A DNA stretch of 64,000 nt from Oxalobacteraceae bacterium (GTDB lineage: Bacteria > Pseudomonadota > Gammaproteobacteria > Burkholderiales > Burkholderiaceae_D), in contig JAIXQK010000182.1 of assembly GCA_027485795.1 (NCBI GenBank), forward strand, positions 28,481 to 92,480, written 5' to 3'. The position numbers and the translations under genes are program-made. Below the pieces are notes generated by a model. The model was not told the origin of the DNA. It saw only the letters and a list, made by a program, of their open reading frames with translations, and ran no database searches. Each line of letters begins with the position of its first letter. The stretch's first letter is position 1. Shown here piece by piece: positions 17,437 through 26,465 of this stretch.

Positions 17437-18657
17437 ATGCAAACCAATCTCGCCGACTTCATCAAGGACACGCCGCAGGGCAAAGAAGCAGACGCCATTC
17501 TGCGGAAGTGTGTGCATTGCGGATTCTGTACCGCGACTTGCCCGACCTATCAGCTACTTGGCGACGAGCTTGACGGCCCGCGCGGGCGCATCTATCTGAT
17601 CAAGCAAGTCCTCGAAGGCAAGCCGGCAACTGAAAAAACGCAATTACATCTCGATCGCTGTCTCACCTGTCGCAATTGTGAAACCACCTGTCCTTCGGGT
17701 GTGGATTATGGACGGCTGATCGATATCGGGCGTGATGTCGTTGAACAGCAAGTACAGCGCCCACTTGCGCAGCAATTGGTACGTACCGCGCTGAAGGAGG
17801 CATTGCCGCGCAAGCCACTGTTTGACACTGCGATGAAGATCGGACAGGTTGTGCGGCCATTGCTTCCCGAGGTGCTCAGGAACAAGGTGCCCGAGGCACG
17901 CGCGGCAGGTAAGTGGCCATCCCGTTCACATACGCGAAAGATGCTGCTGTTGGATGGATGTGTGCAGCCGGCGATGTCGCCTAACATCAATGCGGCTACG
18001 GCGCGTGTACTCGATGCACTTGGCATAGAGCTGGTGGTCGCATCACGAGCTGGGTGTTGTGGCGCGATTCGTTATCACTTAAATGACCAGCAGGGTGGGC
18101 TTGCCGATATGCGGCGCAATATCGATGCCTGGTGGTCTCATGTAGAAGCAGGTGCTGAGGCGATCGTGATGACAGCCTCAGGCTGCGGCGTGACCGTGAA
18201 GGAATACGGGCACTTGCTCGAAGGTGATCCGGAATATGCCGACAAGGCGAGACGCATCTCCGAACTGACGAAAGATTTGTCGGAGATCATGCCCGCGTTT
18301 GAGAAGGAACTGGAGCAAAAGCTCGCCGGGAAGATCGGCAAGCGCGTCGCTTACCATCCGCCGTGCACGCTGCAGCATGGCCAGCAGATTCGTGGAAAGG
18401 TCGAAGGCGTGCTGCGCGCCTGCGGCGTCGACGTAAAGCTGTGCGCCGATAGTCACCTGTGCTGTGGCTCGGCCGGTACCTATTCGGTGACGCAACCCGA
18501 GTTGTCTTATCAACTAAGGGACAACAAAATAAAAAACCTCGAGGCGGTGAGCCCCGAGGTCATCGTCTCAGCGAATATTGGGTGTCTGGCGCACTTACAG
18601 TCAGGTACCGCAACACCCGTTAGACATTGGATCGAGTTGATCGATGATGCTCTGTAG
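17437..18657 (+). CDS. glcF: Glycolate oxidase iron-sulfur subunit GlcF
   Basis: Electron-transfer subunit, 406 residues, with two ferredoxin-like 4Fe-4S motifs (C25-x2-C28-x2-C31-x3-C35 and C75-x2-C78-x2-C81-x3-C85) and two CCG domains (GCCGAIRYHL near 206 and CCGSAGTYS near 347). This is the usual GlcF arrangement, linking the flavin subunits to the quinone pool. It ends 43 bp before the convergent 937-residue gene. An inverted repeat, GCCAAGCC at 18664-18671 and GGCTTGGC at 18720-18727, spans the two gene ends, but no T-run makes it a convincing terminator. Confidence 0.96.
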   Translation: MQTNLADFIKDTPQGKEADAILRKCVHCGFCTATCPTYQLLGDELDGPRGRIYLIKQVLEGKPATEKTQLHLDRCLTCRNCETTCPSGVDYGRLIDIGRDVVEQQVQRPLAQQLVRTALKEALPRKPLFDTAMKIGQVVRPLLPEVLRNKVPEARAAGKWPSRSHTRKMLLLDGCVQPAMSPNINAATARVLDALGIELVVASRAGCCGAIRYHLNDQQGGLADMRRNIDAWWSHVEAGAEAIVMTASGCGVTVKEYGHLLEGDPEYADKARRISELTKDLSEIMPAFEKELEQKLAGKIGKRVAYHPPCTLQHGQQIRGKVEGVLRACGVDVKLCADSHLCCGSAGTYSVTQPELSYQLRDNKIKNLEAVSPEVIVSANIGCLAHLQSGTATPVRHWIELIDDAL

Positions 18658-18700
18658 AAAATAGCCAAGCCTGATGCTCCGCTTTGTAGAAGCCTTCCGA

Positions 18701-21514
18701 TTAGAAACCAACGTAATCTGGCTTGGCGTTTCCGACCCATTCTTCATCGTCTGTCGTTTCATCCCCTTCAGGTGCTGAGACGACGGCAGAGCTGTCTTCG
18801 CTGCGTTCGTCATCGCTTGTTTCATCTTCGCTGGAGGCTGTAACGAACGCACTACTATCGTAGCTACTGTCTTCAGATATCTCGTCGCCTACATTGACAA
18901 TTACGTCGCTTTCATCATTTCCAGCTATTCCGTGAAGTGATACTTCTTTGACTGCTGGAGGAACCTTCGCGGTATTTGTCGAAAGCGTCTGGCTGCTAAC
19001 CTTGGTATCCGACGCCCGTCCGTTGACAAAAGCCTGAAGCACAGCGCGTACAGCGCCAGAGACGAGCGGACGCCCTGTCCATCCTGGAGGAAGTATCAGC
19101 AAGACAGATGGGATTGCATATCCCAGAAATACTTCCAGCGGGTTAGCACTATTTCGCCATGATGCAGCCAAATGGCCCACCGCGGAAGAAGGCAGAAGCA
19201 CCACAATGCGGGCAACGATCTCGGCAATCGAATCAAGAATCGCGTCCTGATTAGAGAACTGCGCCATGATCTCTTGCCGAAGTGTGCCGAGAAAACCGGA
19301 TCTTCGCTCGGCAGATGCAAGTGCTTTTTGCGTCCTTGCGATTGCTTTCAATAGTTCACGTTCAGAAAGCTCGCTCGGGTTCTGTTTGAGCTCTGTGCGT
19401 AAGTTTGTGTGAGCCAAAGTCAGATCCGTGACTAGGCTACGCAAAAATTCGGCTTCAGCGGCAGCTATTGTCGAAGAGGGGATGGGTATCTTCTTTGCGC
19501 CGGGTATACCGCTGCGCTGTTTCTGTATGAACAAGCTGGTTTCGGCCCCTGAGATCCAGCCCATCGGGAGGTGCATCGCCCCTTCAATCCAGTTTGAGGC
19601 CGAGGCGCTGAGCGGAAGATAAGGAAGCTGCGCAGCAGACCAACTTTTAAGCACATAGTTGACCATAAAAGAAAAATATGGCAATTCTTCAACCATGAAA
19701 CGGTTATAGAAAAGCTCTCCCCAAAAATCTTTTTCTTCTGCAAGACGTTCCGTGATGTTGAGAGGCTCTAATTTTTGCGGGTTTTTACTTGGATACTTCG
19801 CGATAGTCTGTTCACCCCGCCACCAGTCTCCCCAAGATGCACCGACAAGTTTCCAGTAGTTGTTGTACTCGGACAGTGCAGGTGACGTCCATGTCTCGCG
19901 CATCCCTTGTTTCAGAATCGGAAGGGTCAGTATTGCATGAAGTGAGCCAGAGACAGCGGCACCGGTATAGGCTCCTGGAATTGGATGACCGTAGCCGCCT
20001 AGTACCCGTGTTACAGCGCTGCCGATCGAGAATGTCGAAAGATTGGCAACCGCACCGCTAAGCATAGTTAGCAAGGTCGTGCCAGACTCATTTTCTTTGA
20101 TGTAATTCTGTAATGAATCTTTATACTTTTTTTCAAGAGCCGTGGTCCTTTCTGATTTGAATTTCTCTACCAGCGTATTGTATCGATCGTCTTTTTCTTT
20201 CATAGATGGCGGCCTCGAATCATCGAGGTGCCGATTTTCATACACTTCAGTTTTTTTGATGATGCGATTGAGTTTCAGATATTTTGACGACAGGGCCTTA
20301 TTGATCGCATCGAGTTCTTCTGAAGGTCTTTTTTGTTTCTTTGGCAGATCTTCTGAGGCAATGCTATTTTTTATAATATTTTTTTTGTCATTTAACTCAT
20401 CAATCTCATCGCACAGTTCGTCGGTAGCGGACGAAAGACCTTTAACCTTATTTTTCTCCGCAGGGTTCAGCAGGGCATGAAGTTCTTCTCTTGGATAAAG
20501 AGTGCTGTTCCGCGCCGGATTTTCCGATCGCTTCATAGGCGCAGGTTCGTCCTGATTTTTTTGTCGGCGTGCTGTTAGATTCCTAACGAGATCGCGTGTC
20601 GGGTGCTTCGAAGCCGGCTGAGTGCTGGATGCTGCTGGCTCGGATTGATGTGCAGGGCTCGTTTCAGGAATCGGATCACTGCGAGAACCGTTTTTTAGTT
20701 GTCTCAGCAGTTCGTCGAGCGTTTTTATCGTACCTTCCGTGATTTGGATATTTTTTATCGCTTCATCAGTCGCATCAGAATTGCCCCCCGCTTTCTGCAA
20801 TGAGGCAATGTTTTCAATGAGCTCACCTTTATCTCGCACCAGATCGCTGAGTAAACTTTCAACTGCGGCAATAGGATCTGCATGCGATTTTCCAGTTTCA
20901 AAAATTGGTATCGGACTTGATGATCCAACTGGTGCCGGATCAGCATAATTTGAATCTTCTCCCAAGCTGGACTTAATCTCGTCTATTTTTCTCTGAAGGG
21001 CAGCAGCTTCTTTTTCTTTTTCGTGTTTTATTGCTATTTCTAATCTTTGCTGATAATCGGTAAGCAATTCTTTAGAATGATTGCATGATGACTCCGATTT
21101 CTTTGACTGGGAGCGATTTTTTTTCCTGAGATCAGATCTTTCAAAATATAGTGATTCCAATTTTTTTTGTAAATTTTCCGAAAGTTTATGATCCTCTTGT
21201 TTTTTTGCTTGGATCAAATTCTTCTTGGATATTTTTATTTCATTATCCAGGTCGCGTAGGCGCGTCAGGATCTTTTGCTTTTGAATATTTTCTTCTTTCT
21301 CTCTATTGGCATGAGCGGTATTCGGATAAATCATGGAAGACGAAGCTGAATCAACAAGCTCGGATGTCTTTCGCTCTGTAGTCTTCTGAGTCGTCGCTGA
21401 CTGCCCCTGATTAGCTTTCACGGTATCCGTGAGAGACTGCTCTATGGACCGTGTTCCGGAATTTCCTTCAGGCGATATGGTTAAAGAGCGCTTGGATAAC
21501 GAATTTGACTGCAT
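18701..21514 (-). CDS. Unrecognised 937-residue coiled-coil/membrane protein, candidate effector
   Basis: No family recognised. The N-terminus (1 to about 65) is Ser/Thr/Gln-rich without a Sec signal. About 70-190 and 340-475 are highly charged and look like coiled coils (many Lys, Glu and Gln, heptad-like Leu). Hydrophobic stretches occur near 478-545 (LLTMLSGAVANLSTFSIGSA), 598-625 and 755-815 (ARIVVLLPSSAVGHLAASW). From about 870 to the end is an acidic Ser/Asp/Glu tail. The N-terminal half of the gene is visibly richer in A/T runs than its neighbours, a sign of transfer. AGGAG lies 6 bases before the start and overlaps the stop codon of the upstream CesT-like gene. A type III effector is the best inference; a structural or adhesin-like protein is possible. 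Confidence 0.75.
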   Translation of the reverse strand: MQSNSLSKRSLTISPEGNSGTRSIEQSLTDTVKANQGQSATTQKTTERKTSELVDSASSSMIYPNTAHANREKEENIQKQKILTRLRDLDNEIKISKKNLIQAKKQEDHKLSENLQKKLESLYFERSDLRKKNRSQSKKSESSCNHSKELLTDYQQRLEIAIKHEKEKEAAALQRKIDEIKSSLGEDSNYADPAPVGSSSPIPIFETGKSHADPIAAVESLLSDLVRDKGELIENIASLQKAGGNSDATDEAIKNIQITEGTIKTLDELLRQLKNGSRSDPIPETSPAHQSEPAASSTQPASKHPTRDLVRNLTARRQKNQDEPAPMKRSENPARNSTLYPREELHALLNPAEKNKVKGLSSATDELCDEIDELNDKKNIIKNSIASEDLPKKQKRPSEELDAINKALSSKYLKLNRIIKKTEVYENRHLDDSRPPSMKEKDDRYNTLVEKFKSERTTALEKKYKDSLQNYIKENESGTTLLTMLSGAVANLSTFSIGSAVTRVLGGYGHPIPGAYTGAAVSGSLHAILTLPILKQGMRETWTSPALSEYNNYWKLVGASWGDWWRGEQTIAKYPSKNPQKLEPLNITERLAEEKDFWGELFYNRFMVEELPYFSFMVNYVLKSWSAAQLPYLPLSASASNWIEGAMHLPMGWISGAETSLFIQKQRSGIPGAKKIPIPSSTIAAAEAEFLRSLVTDLTLAHTNLRTELKQNPSELSERELLKAIARTQKALASAERRSGFLGTLRQEIMAQFSNQDAILDSIAEIVARIVVLLPSSAVGHLAASWRNSANPLEVFLGYAIPSVLLILPPGWTGRPLVSGAVRAVLQAFVNGRASDTKVSSQTLSTNTAKVPPAVKEVSLHGIAGNDESDVIVNVGDEISEDSSYDSSAFVTASSEDETSDDERSEDSSAVVSAPEGDETTDDEEWVGNAKPDYVGF

Positions 21515-21523
21515 CTTATTCTC

Positions 21524-21994
21524 CTAGGCGAAGTTGACACTACTCTGCTGTAGCGATTGCTCCAGCAAGTCTGTCAAGGGCGAGGTGTTAAAGACATCGA
21601 GGAAAGTGTTCCGCGCGTTCTTCGCGTGCGCTGCATATCCAAGAAGAATTTCTGCGAATATTTCGCCTGTGAGTAAGTCGGGATAGAGGAAGTGCTGCAC
21701 GAAGATAATCTTGTCGCGTATGCGGTCAAGGCCATACACTCCGGAAGTCTTCGTACCGCTTAGCAGGTTGATTGCGAGGATTCTCTCGAGGATTTCTTCG
21801 CGATCAATGTGGGGTACTTCGCCGATATCGATATAACAGGCAATGCGATCTTCAACGTTGATGGCATCAAAGAACACGGCAATATCGACACCGTCTACGG
21901 CGATCTGATGTCGGCTTTTCAGCGCGTTGATATCAGGCTGGTTGAGTGCCAAGCATGTGTCGCGACAAAGCTGTTCGAAGGCTGTCTGATCCAT
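21524..21994 (-). CDS. CesT-like type III secretion chaperone
   Basis: Small acidic protein of 156 residues that fits the class I type III secretion chaperone (CesT/Tir-chaperone) pattern. It has an N-terminal helix (FEQLCRDTCLALN), strands with alternating hydrophobics (IAVFFDAINVEDRIACYIDIG), then a helix REEILERILAINLLSG, a GVYGLDRIRDKIIFVQHFL hairpin, and a final amphipathic helix. Such chaperones bind the N-terminal part of one effector and are usually encoded just upstream of it, as here: the 937-residue gene starts 9 bp later and its ribosome site overlaps this stop. GGAGA precedes the start. The YbjN family shares the fold and is the main alternative. No other type III gene is in the window. 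Confidence 0.65.
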   Translation of the reverse strand: MDQTAFEQLCRDTCLALNQPDINALKSRHQIAVDGVDIAVFFDAINVEDRIACYIDIGEVPHIDREEILERILAINLLSGTKTSGVYGLDRIRDKIIFVQHFLYPDLLTGEIFAEILLGYAAHAKNARNTFLDVFNTSPLTDLLEQSLQQSSVNFA

Positions 21995-22178
21995 GGTGTC
22001 TCCACAGTAGTTATCAATTCTCTTTTACTTCTGCAGTGCGCGTCAGTGCGAGGATTGTGTAACTTGATGCGAGACCCTAGTTCAGTGAGATTTTTAAGAA
22101 AAAATACAAGTCATTGTTGTTGACCTATACTTGATGAAACTCAGGATAAGCAATTGAGGATTGAGATCGAGAATCAGA

Positions 22179-22661
22179 TCAGGAAATTAAATTGACAAGA
22201 TGCTGCTCGATCTTCTCCGGCGAGGTGATTGAACCGAAGCGTGAAACGACCTCGCCTTTTCCATCAATCAGGAATTTAGTGAAGTTCCACTTGATTCCCT
22301 CGCTTCCCATTAGCCCCGGCGCCTGCTGCTTAAGCATCTCGAACAGGGGGTGTGCATTCGGGCCGTTGACATCCACTTTTGAGAACATTGGAAAGCTCAC
22401 CCCATATTGTCGGTCACAGAAACTGGCAATCTGTTCATCGCTGCCCGGCTCTTGCGCGCCAAACTGGTTGCACGGGAAACCTAGCACGACAAATCCGCGC
22501 GCCTGATATTTTTGGTACAAGGCTTCCAGGCCGGCATATTGCGGCGTGAAACCACATTGACTTGCTGCGTTGAAGATCAGCAGGACTTTGTTCCGATATT
22601 CACCCAGGGTAGTCTGACTTCCATCGATTCGGGTCAGAGCGATGTCATAGAGGCTTTTCAT
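22179..22661 (-). CDS. Glutathione peroxidase family (thiol peroxidase)
   Basis: Reduces hydrogen or lipid peroxides, in bacteria usually with thioredoxin rather than glutathione. The 160-residue protein has the catalytic loop NAASQCGFTPQY with Cys36 in place of selenocysteine, the GFPCNQFGAQEPG motif near 61-73 and WNFTKFL near 124, giving the Cys-Gln-Trp triad. The frame is open upstream, but the start at 22661 (MKSLYDIAL) matches the family and leaves an 88-bp divergent promoter region to yggS. It could be called gpxA or btuE; no choice is made. Confidence 0.93.
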   Translation of the reverse strand: MKSLYDIALTRIDGSQTTLGEYRNKVLLIFNAASQCGFTPQYAGLEALYQKYQARGFVVLGFPCNQFGAQEPGSDEQIASFCDRQYGVSFPMFSKVDVNGPNAHPLFEMLKQQAPGLMGSEGIKWNFTKFLIDGKGEVVSRFGSITSPEKIEQHLVNLIS

Positions 22662-22691
22662 AAGATTGTCCAAGTTGGTCGATAATCGAAC

Positions 22692-22720
22692 TTTATAGTG
22701 AGCGATCAAAACACGAGCAA
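22692..22720 (-). promoter_or_regulatory. Possible promoter for the glutathione peroxidase gene
   Basis: Minus strand TTGCTC, 17-base spacer, TATAAA, about 30 bases before the start. It is bracketed by an inverted repeat ATCGAAC (22685-22691) / GTTCGAT (22725-22731) that could bind a regulator. The -35 match is only partial. Confidence 0.35.
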
Positions 22721-22749
22721 AAATGTTCGATAGGCGATAATTCTGAATT

Positions 22750-23448
22750 ATGTCCATTACATCAAACCTCCAGCAAGTTTGGCAAGCCGTCAATTTGGCG
22801 ACCGCACAGGCGGGGCGAGATCCTGCGTCAGTCAGTTTGCTGGCGGTATCAAAGACCTTTGGGCCCGAAGCCGTGATCGAAGCTGCGGGTGCTGGTCAGA
22901 CGGCGTTCGGGGAAAATTACCTGCAGGAGGCGATTGATAAACAGCAGGCGGTTCACACAGTCCGGCCTGATTTGGTGCTCGAATGGCATTTCATCGGTCC
23001 GATACAAAGCAATAAAACCCGTCCTATTGCTGAAAATTTCGCATGGGCGCATGCGGTCGATCGTGAAAAAATTGCGCGTCGATTATCGGAGCAGCGGCCG
23101 ACAAACTTGCCGGCGCTTAATATTTGTCTACAGGTAAATGTGAGTGGTGAAGCGAGTAAGAGCGGTGTCAGCCCGGAAGATTTGCCGGCGCTTGCGCAGG
23201 TGGTAGCAACACTGCCGAATCTTAGGCTGCGCGGCCTGATGGCGATACCAGAACCCGCTGCCGATTTTGAAAGCCAGCGTAAGCCCTTTGCCTTATTGCG
23301 AACCTTGCAGCAGCAACTCGCTGCTATCGGCATCATTACTGATACCTTATCGATGGGTATGTCAACCGATATGGCCGCTGCAATTGCCGAGGGAGCAACG
23401 ATCGTGAGGATCGGTACTGCAATATTTGGAAAGAGAGATTATGTATAG
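22750..23448 (+). CDS. yggS: YggS-family pyridoxal-phosphate homeostasis protein
   Basis: PLP-binding protein of 232 residues (COG0325, PROSC/YlmE group) that buffers free pyridoxal phosphate and affects amino-acid and keto-acid pools rather than catalysing a known reaction. The PLP lysine is in LLAVSKTFG (Lys35), followed by FGENYLQEA, WHFIGPIQSNK near 78 and SMGMSTDMAAAIAEGATIVRIGTAIFG at the C-terminus (quoted in parts: SMGMS, VRIGTAIFG). Overlaps proC by 8 bp, a pairing common in bacteria. Confidence 0.94.
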   Translation: MSITSNLQQVWQAVNLATAQAGRDPASVSLLAVSKTFGPEAVIEAAGAGQTAFGENYLQEAIDKQQAVHTVRPDLVLEWHFIGPIQSNKTRPIAENFAWAHAVDREKIARRLSEQRPTNLPALNICLQVNVSGEASKSGVSPEDLPALAQVVATLPNLRLRGLMAIPEPAADFESQRKPFALLRTLQQQLAAIGIITDTLSMGMSTDMAAAIAEGATIVRIGTAIFGKRDYV

Positions 23449-24265
23449 CGACTTGAAAATTGCTTTTATTGGCGGCGGTAATATGGCGCAAGCCTTGATC
23501 GGTGGCCTTGCAGGAAAGCTGACCGATGGAGCGAATATTCACGTTATTGATGTCGTGCCTGAGACATTGACGCAACTCACTGAGCGCTTTGGTGTCACCA
23601 CAGCGACGGGTCCATCGGATGTTGTGGCGATGTCCGAAGTCATTGTCCTCGCCGTCAAGCCGCAACAACTACGCGACGTAGCGTCCAGCCTCAGGCCGTA
23701 CCTTAAGTCGCAGCTGGTGCTGTCGATTGCCGCTGGCATTCGTGCGGCCGATTTGTCGCGCTGGCTTGGCGGTTATCAGGCGATTGTGCGCACCATGCCG
23801 AATACACCTGCGCTCGTTGGCAAGGGTGTGACAGGTGCGGTGGCGATGGCAGGGGTGTCGGAGAAGCAGCGGCAAATTGCAGATGCTATGTTGCGTGCAG
23901 TTGGAGAGACAGTTTGGATTGCCGATGAAGCGCAGATCGACGCCGTCACCGCGATTTCGGGCAGCGGTCCGGCGTATGTATTCTATTTTATCGAGGCCAT
24001 GCAGCAGGCAGCGCTGGAGTTGGGGCTTACCGAACAGCAGGGTAGGCAATTAGCACAGGCGACTTTTGCCGGTGCTGCCGAGTTGGCGCTTCGTTCCGAT
24101 GAGCCGGTATCCCTACTACGTGAGCGCGTGACTTCCAAAGGCGGTACGACGTATGCCGCGCTTAGCTCGATGGAAGCGAGTGGCGTGAAGGCAGCATTGG
24201 TCAAGGCGCTGCATGCGGCCGCTACGCGTGGCAAGGAACTTGGCGAGGAATTTGGCAAGGATTAA
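23441..24265 (+). CDS. proC: Pyrroline-5-carboxylate reductase
   Basis: Last step of proline synthesis: reduces 1-pyrroline-5-carboxylate to L-proline with NAD(P)H. The 274-residue protein starts with the Rossmann motif IAFIGGGNMAQALIGGL, has VLAVKPQQ near 70, RTMPNTPALVGKG near 112 and the substrate-binding AISGSGPAYVFYFIEAM near 168, then VTSKGGTTYAAL near 228. The ATG at 23441 lies inside the end of yggS (8-bp overlap) with a GGAAAGAGAG stretch upstream. It is convergent with pilU after a 17-bp gap. Confidence 0.97.
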   Translation: MYSDLKIAFIGGGNMAQALIGGLAGKLTDGANIHVIDVVPETLTQLTERFGVTTATGPSDVVAMSEVIVLAVKPQQLRDVASSLRPYLKSQLVLSIAAGIRAADLSRWLGGYQAIVRTMPNTPALVGKGVTGAVAMAGVSEKQRQIADAMLRAVGETVWIADEAQIDAVTAISGSGPAYVFYFIEAMQQAALELGLTEQQGRQLAQATFAGAAELALRSDEPVSLLRERVTSKGGTTYAALSSMEASGVKAALVKALHAAATRGKELGEEFGKD

Positions 24266-24282
24266 GCCCTGCCATTTCAGAT

Positions 24283-25419
24283 TTATAGGATTTCCAGACC
24301 GCGGATCCTGGGGTCATGACTGGTATTTGTGCCGGTTTGCCGGTGAAGTTTGATCGCGAGCCGCAAATCATTCATTGAATCTGCATGCCTGAGCGCTTCA
24401 TCGACACCGATACGCTCAGCTGCAACCAAATCAAATAACGCCTGATCAAAGGTCTGCATACCGAGCTCACGCGATTTTTTTATCGCTGATTTGATTTCAT
24501 GAACCTGTCCTTTGCAGATCAGGTCCGCAATCAAAGGCGAGTTGATCATGATTTCTACAGCAGCGCACCTGCCCTGGCCAGATTTCAAGGGTACTAGGCG
24601 TTGTGAGATCAACCCACGCAAGTTGAGCGATAGATCCATCAATAGCTGTGACCGACGTTCTTCGGGAAAGAAATTGACGATACGATCAAGTGCCTGATTG
24701 CTATTGTTGGCGTGCAGGGTGGCGAGGCAAAGATGACCTGTCTCGGCAAATGCAATTGCATGGTCCATGGTTTCACGGTCGCGAATCTCGCCAATCAGGA
24801 TGACATCCGGCGCCTGTCGCAACGTATTTTTCAGCGCAGTGTGCCAGTCCAGAGTATCGGTACCTACCTCACGTTGTGTAACGATACAGTTGCGGTGTGG
24901 GTGAATGTATTCGATCGGATCTTCAATCGTAATAATGTGTCCATAGCTATGTAAATTGCGGTAACCGATCATGGCTGCGAGCGTGGTGGATTTTCCCGAG
25001 CCAGTGGCGCCCACCATAATTACCAGTCCTCGTTTGTGCATCACAATGTCTTTGAGTTTCTCTGGCACACCGAGTGAATCAATCTCTGGAATATCGGTTG
25101 TAATTGTGCGGACGACCATGCCGGTTTTGCCCTGCTGTATGAAGGCAGATACACGGAAGCGTCCGATGAGTTCAATACTTATCGCGAAATTACACTCTTG
25201 GGTACTCAAGAACTCCGAGCGTTGACGCTCATTCATGGTGGACAGCACCAGCGCACGACTCTGCTCGGCGGATAAAACCTGTTGTGATACGGGTGTCATC
25301 TTGCCGTCGATCTTGATAGCGGGTGCATATCCCGCAGTGATAAATAGATCCGAGCCGCCCTGCGACCGCATTGTCGTCAGTAGTTGGCTTACATGAGGCC
25401 ACGCTTGATTCATATCCAT
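24283..25419 (-). CDS. pilU: Type IV pilus retraction ATPase PilU
   Basis: PilT-like hexameric ATPase of 378 residues that works with PilT to power pilus retraction and twitching. Walker A GATGSGKSTTLAAM near 140, aspartate box EDPIEYIHPHRN, Walker B region VILIGEIRDRETM, and the His-box GHLCLATLHANNSNQ. It lacks the C-terminal AIRNLIRE motif of PilT (it has PLIADLICKG there), which identifies it as PilU. It follows pilT by 2 bp. No pilin or assembly gene is in the window. Confidence 0.95.
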   Translation of the reverse strand: MDMNQAWPHVSQLLTTMRSQGGSDLFITAGYAPAIKIDGKMTPVSQQVLSAEQSRALVLSTMNERQRSEFLSTQECNFAISIELIGRFRVSAFIQQGKTGMVVRTITTDIPEIDSLGVPEKLKDIVMHKRGLVIMVGATGSGKSTTLAAMIGYRNLHSYGHIITIEDPIEYIHPHRNCIVTQREVGTDTLDWHTALKNTLRQAPDVILIGEIRDRETMDHAIAFAETGHLCLATLHANNSNQALDRIVNFFPEERRSQLLMDLSLNLRGLISQRLVPLKSGQGRCAAVEIMINSPLIADLICKGQVHEIKSAIKKSRELGMQTFDQALFDLVAAERIGVDEALRHADSMNDLRLAIKLHRQTGTNTSHDPRIRGLEIL

Positions 25420-25421
25420 AC

Positions 25422-26465
25422 TCAGCTCGCAAAATTTTCAGGTATCTTGGCTGCGGCTCGTGCGCTTGCTATCGAAATTCGTCGACGTCGAACCAGATCC
25501 CGCAGACTTGCATCCATAGTCTGCATACCGATTGCTGCGCCAGTTTGTATGGCTGAATACATCTGCGCAACCTTGGACTCTCGAATCAGATTCCGGATCG
25601 CGGGTGTTCCCAGCATGATCTCGTGCGCGGCGACACGGCCGTTACCATCAATGGTCTTTAGCAGCGTCTGTGAGATCACCGCTTGCAATGATTCGGACAG
25701 CATGGCGCGTACCATCTCTTTCTCTTCGCCCGGAAATACATCGATAATCCGGTCGATAGTTTTCGCGGCCGAGACGGTGTGTAGTGTCCCGAACACCAAA
25801 TGGCCAGTTTCTGCGGCTGTCAGTGCCAGTCGTATGGTTTCCAAATCGCGTAACTCACCGACCAGTACAACATCAGGATCTTCTCGTAGCGCCGATCGAA
25901 GCGCGGCTGAAAATGATTGCGTGTGTGGTCCCACCTCCCGTTGATTGATGAGTGCCTTCTTGGATTTATGAACGAATTCGATCGGGTCTTCTATCGTCAA
26001 GATATGTGCATACTCGTGCTCGTTGATGTGATTCACCATCGCTGCCAGCGTGGTTGACTTGCCAGAGCCTGTCGGGCCAGTGACGAGTACCAAGCCGCGC
26101 GGTTTCATCGCTAGCTCAGCAAAGATTCCCGGGGCACTGAGTTGCTCGAGGGTCAGGATGGTCGAGGGGATGGTGCGGAGTACAGCCGCTGCGCCGCGAT
26201 CCTGATTGAATGCATTCACCCTGAAGCGTGCTACACCCGGTAGCTCGAACGAAAAATCGATTTCCAATGTGTCTTCGTAGCGCTTGCGAAGATGATCGCT
26301 CATCACCTCGTAGATCATCGCGTGTACTGCTTTATGCGGCATCGGTGGCAGGTTGATTCGGCGTACGTCACCATGTACACGAATCATCGGCGGCAGACCT
26401 GCTGATAGATGCAAATCAGAGGCGTTGCTTCTGACTGCAAAGGTCAATAACTCAGTAATGTCCAT
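25422..26465 (-). CDS. pilT: Type IV pilus retraction ATPase PilT
   Basis: Retraction motor, 347 residues, cytoplasmic face of the pilus machine. Walker A GPTGSGKSTTLAAM near 130, EDPIEFVHKS aspartate box, Walker B VVLVGELRDLETI and the His-box TGHLVFGTLHT. The C-terminal AIRNLIRE motif required for retraction in PilT is intact (TPAIRNLIRESK). It is the first gene of a pilT-pilU operon. Upstream, 26466-26610 is a short gap after ubiA in which I see no clear signal. Confidence 0.97.
   Translation of the reverse strand: MDITELLTFAVRSNASDLHLSAGLPPMIRVHGDVRRINLPPMPHKAVHAMIYEVMSDHLRKRYEDTLEIDFSFELPGVARFRVNAFNQDRGAAAVLRTIPSTILTLEQLSAPGIFAELAMKPRGLVLVTGPTGSGKSTTLAAMVNHINEHEYAHILTIEDPIEFVHKSKKALINQREVGPHTQSFSAALRSALREDPDVVLVGELRDLETIRLALTAAETGHLVFGTLHTVSAAKTIDRIIDVFPGEEKEMVRAMLSESLQAVISQTLLKTIDGNGRVAAHEIMLGTPAIRNLIRESKVAQMYSAIQTGAAIGMQTMDASLRDLVRRRRISIASARAAAKIPENFAS

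Noticed and set aside
18664..18727. Terminator formed by GCCAAGCC and GGCTTGGC between glcF and the 937-residue gene
   Set aside because: The arms are 48 bases apart, one lies in coding sequence, and no T-run follows.
22179..22793. Longer glutathione peroxidase starting at 22793
   Set aside because: The extra 44 residues are unlike the family and overlap the divergent yggS start.
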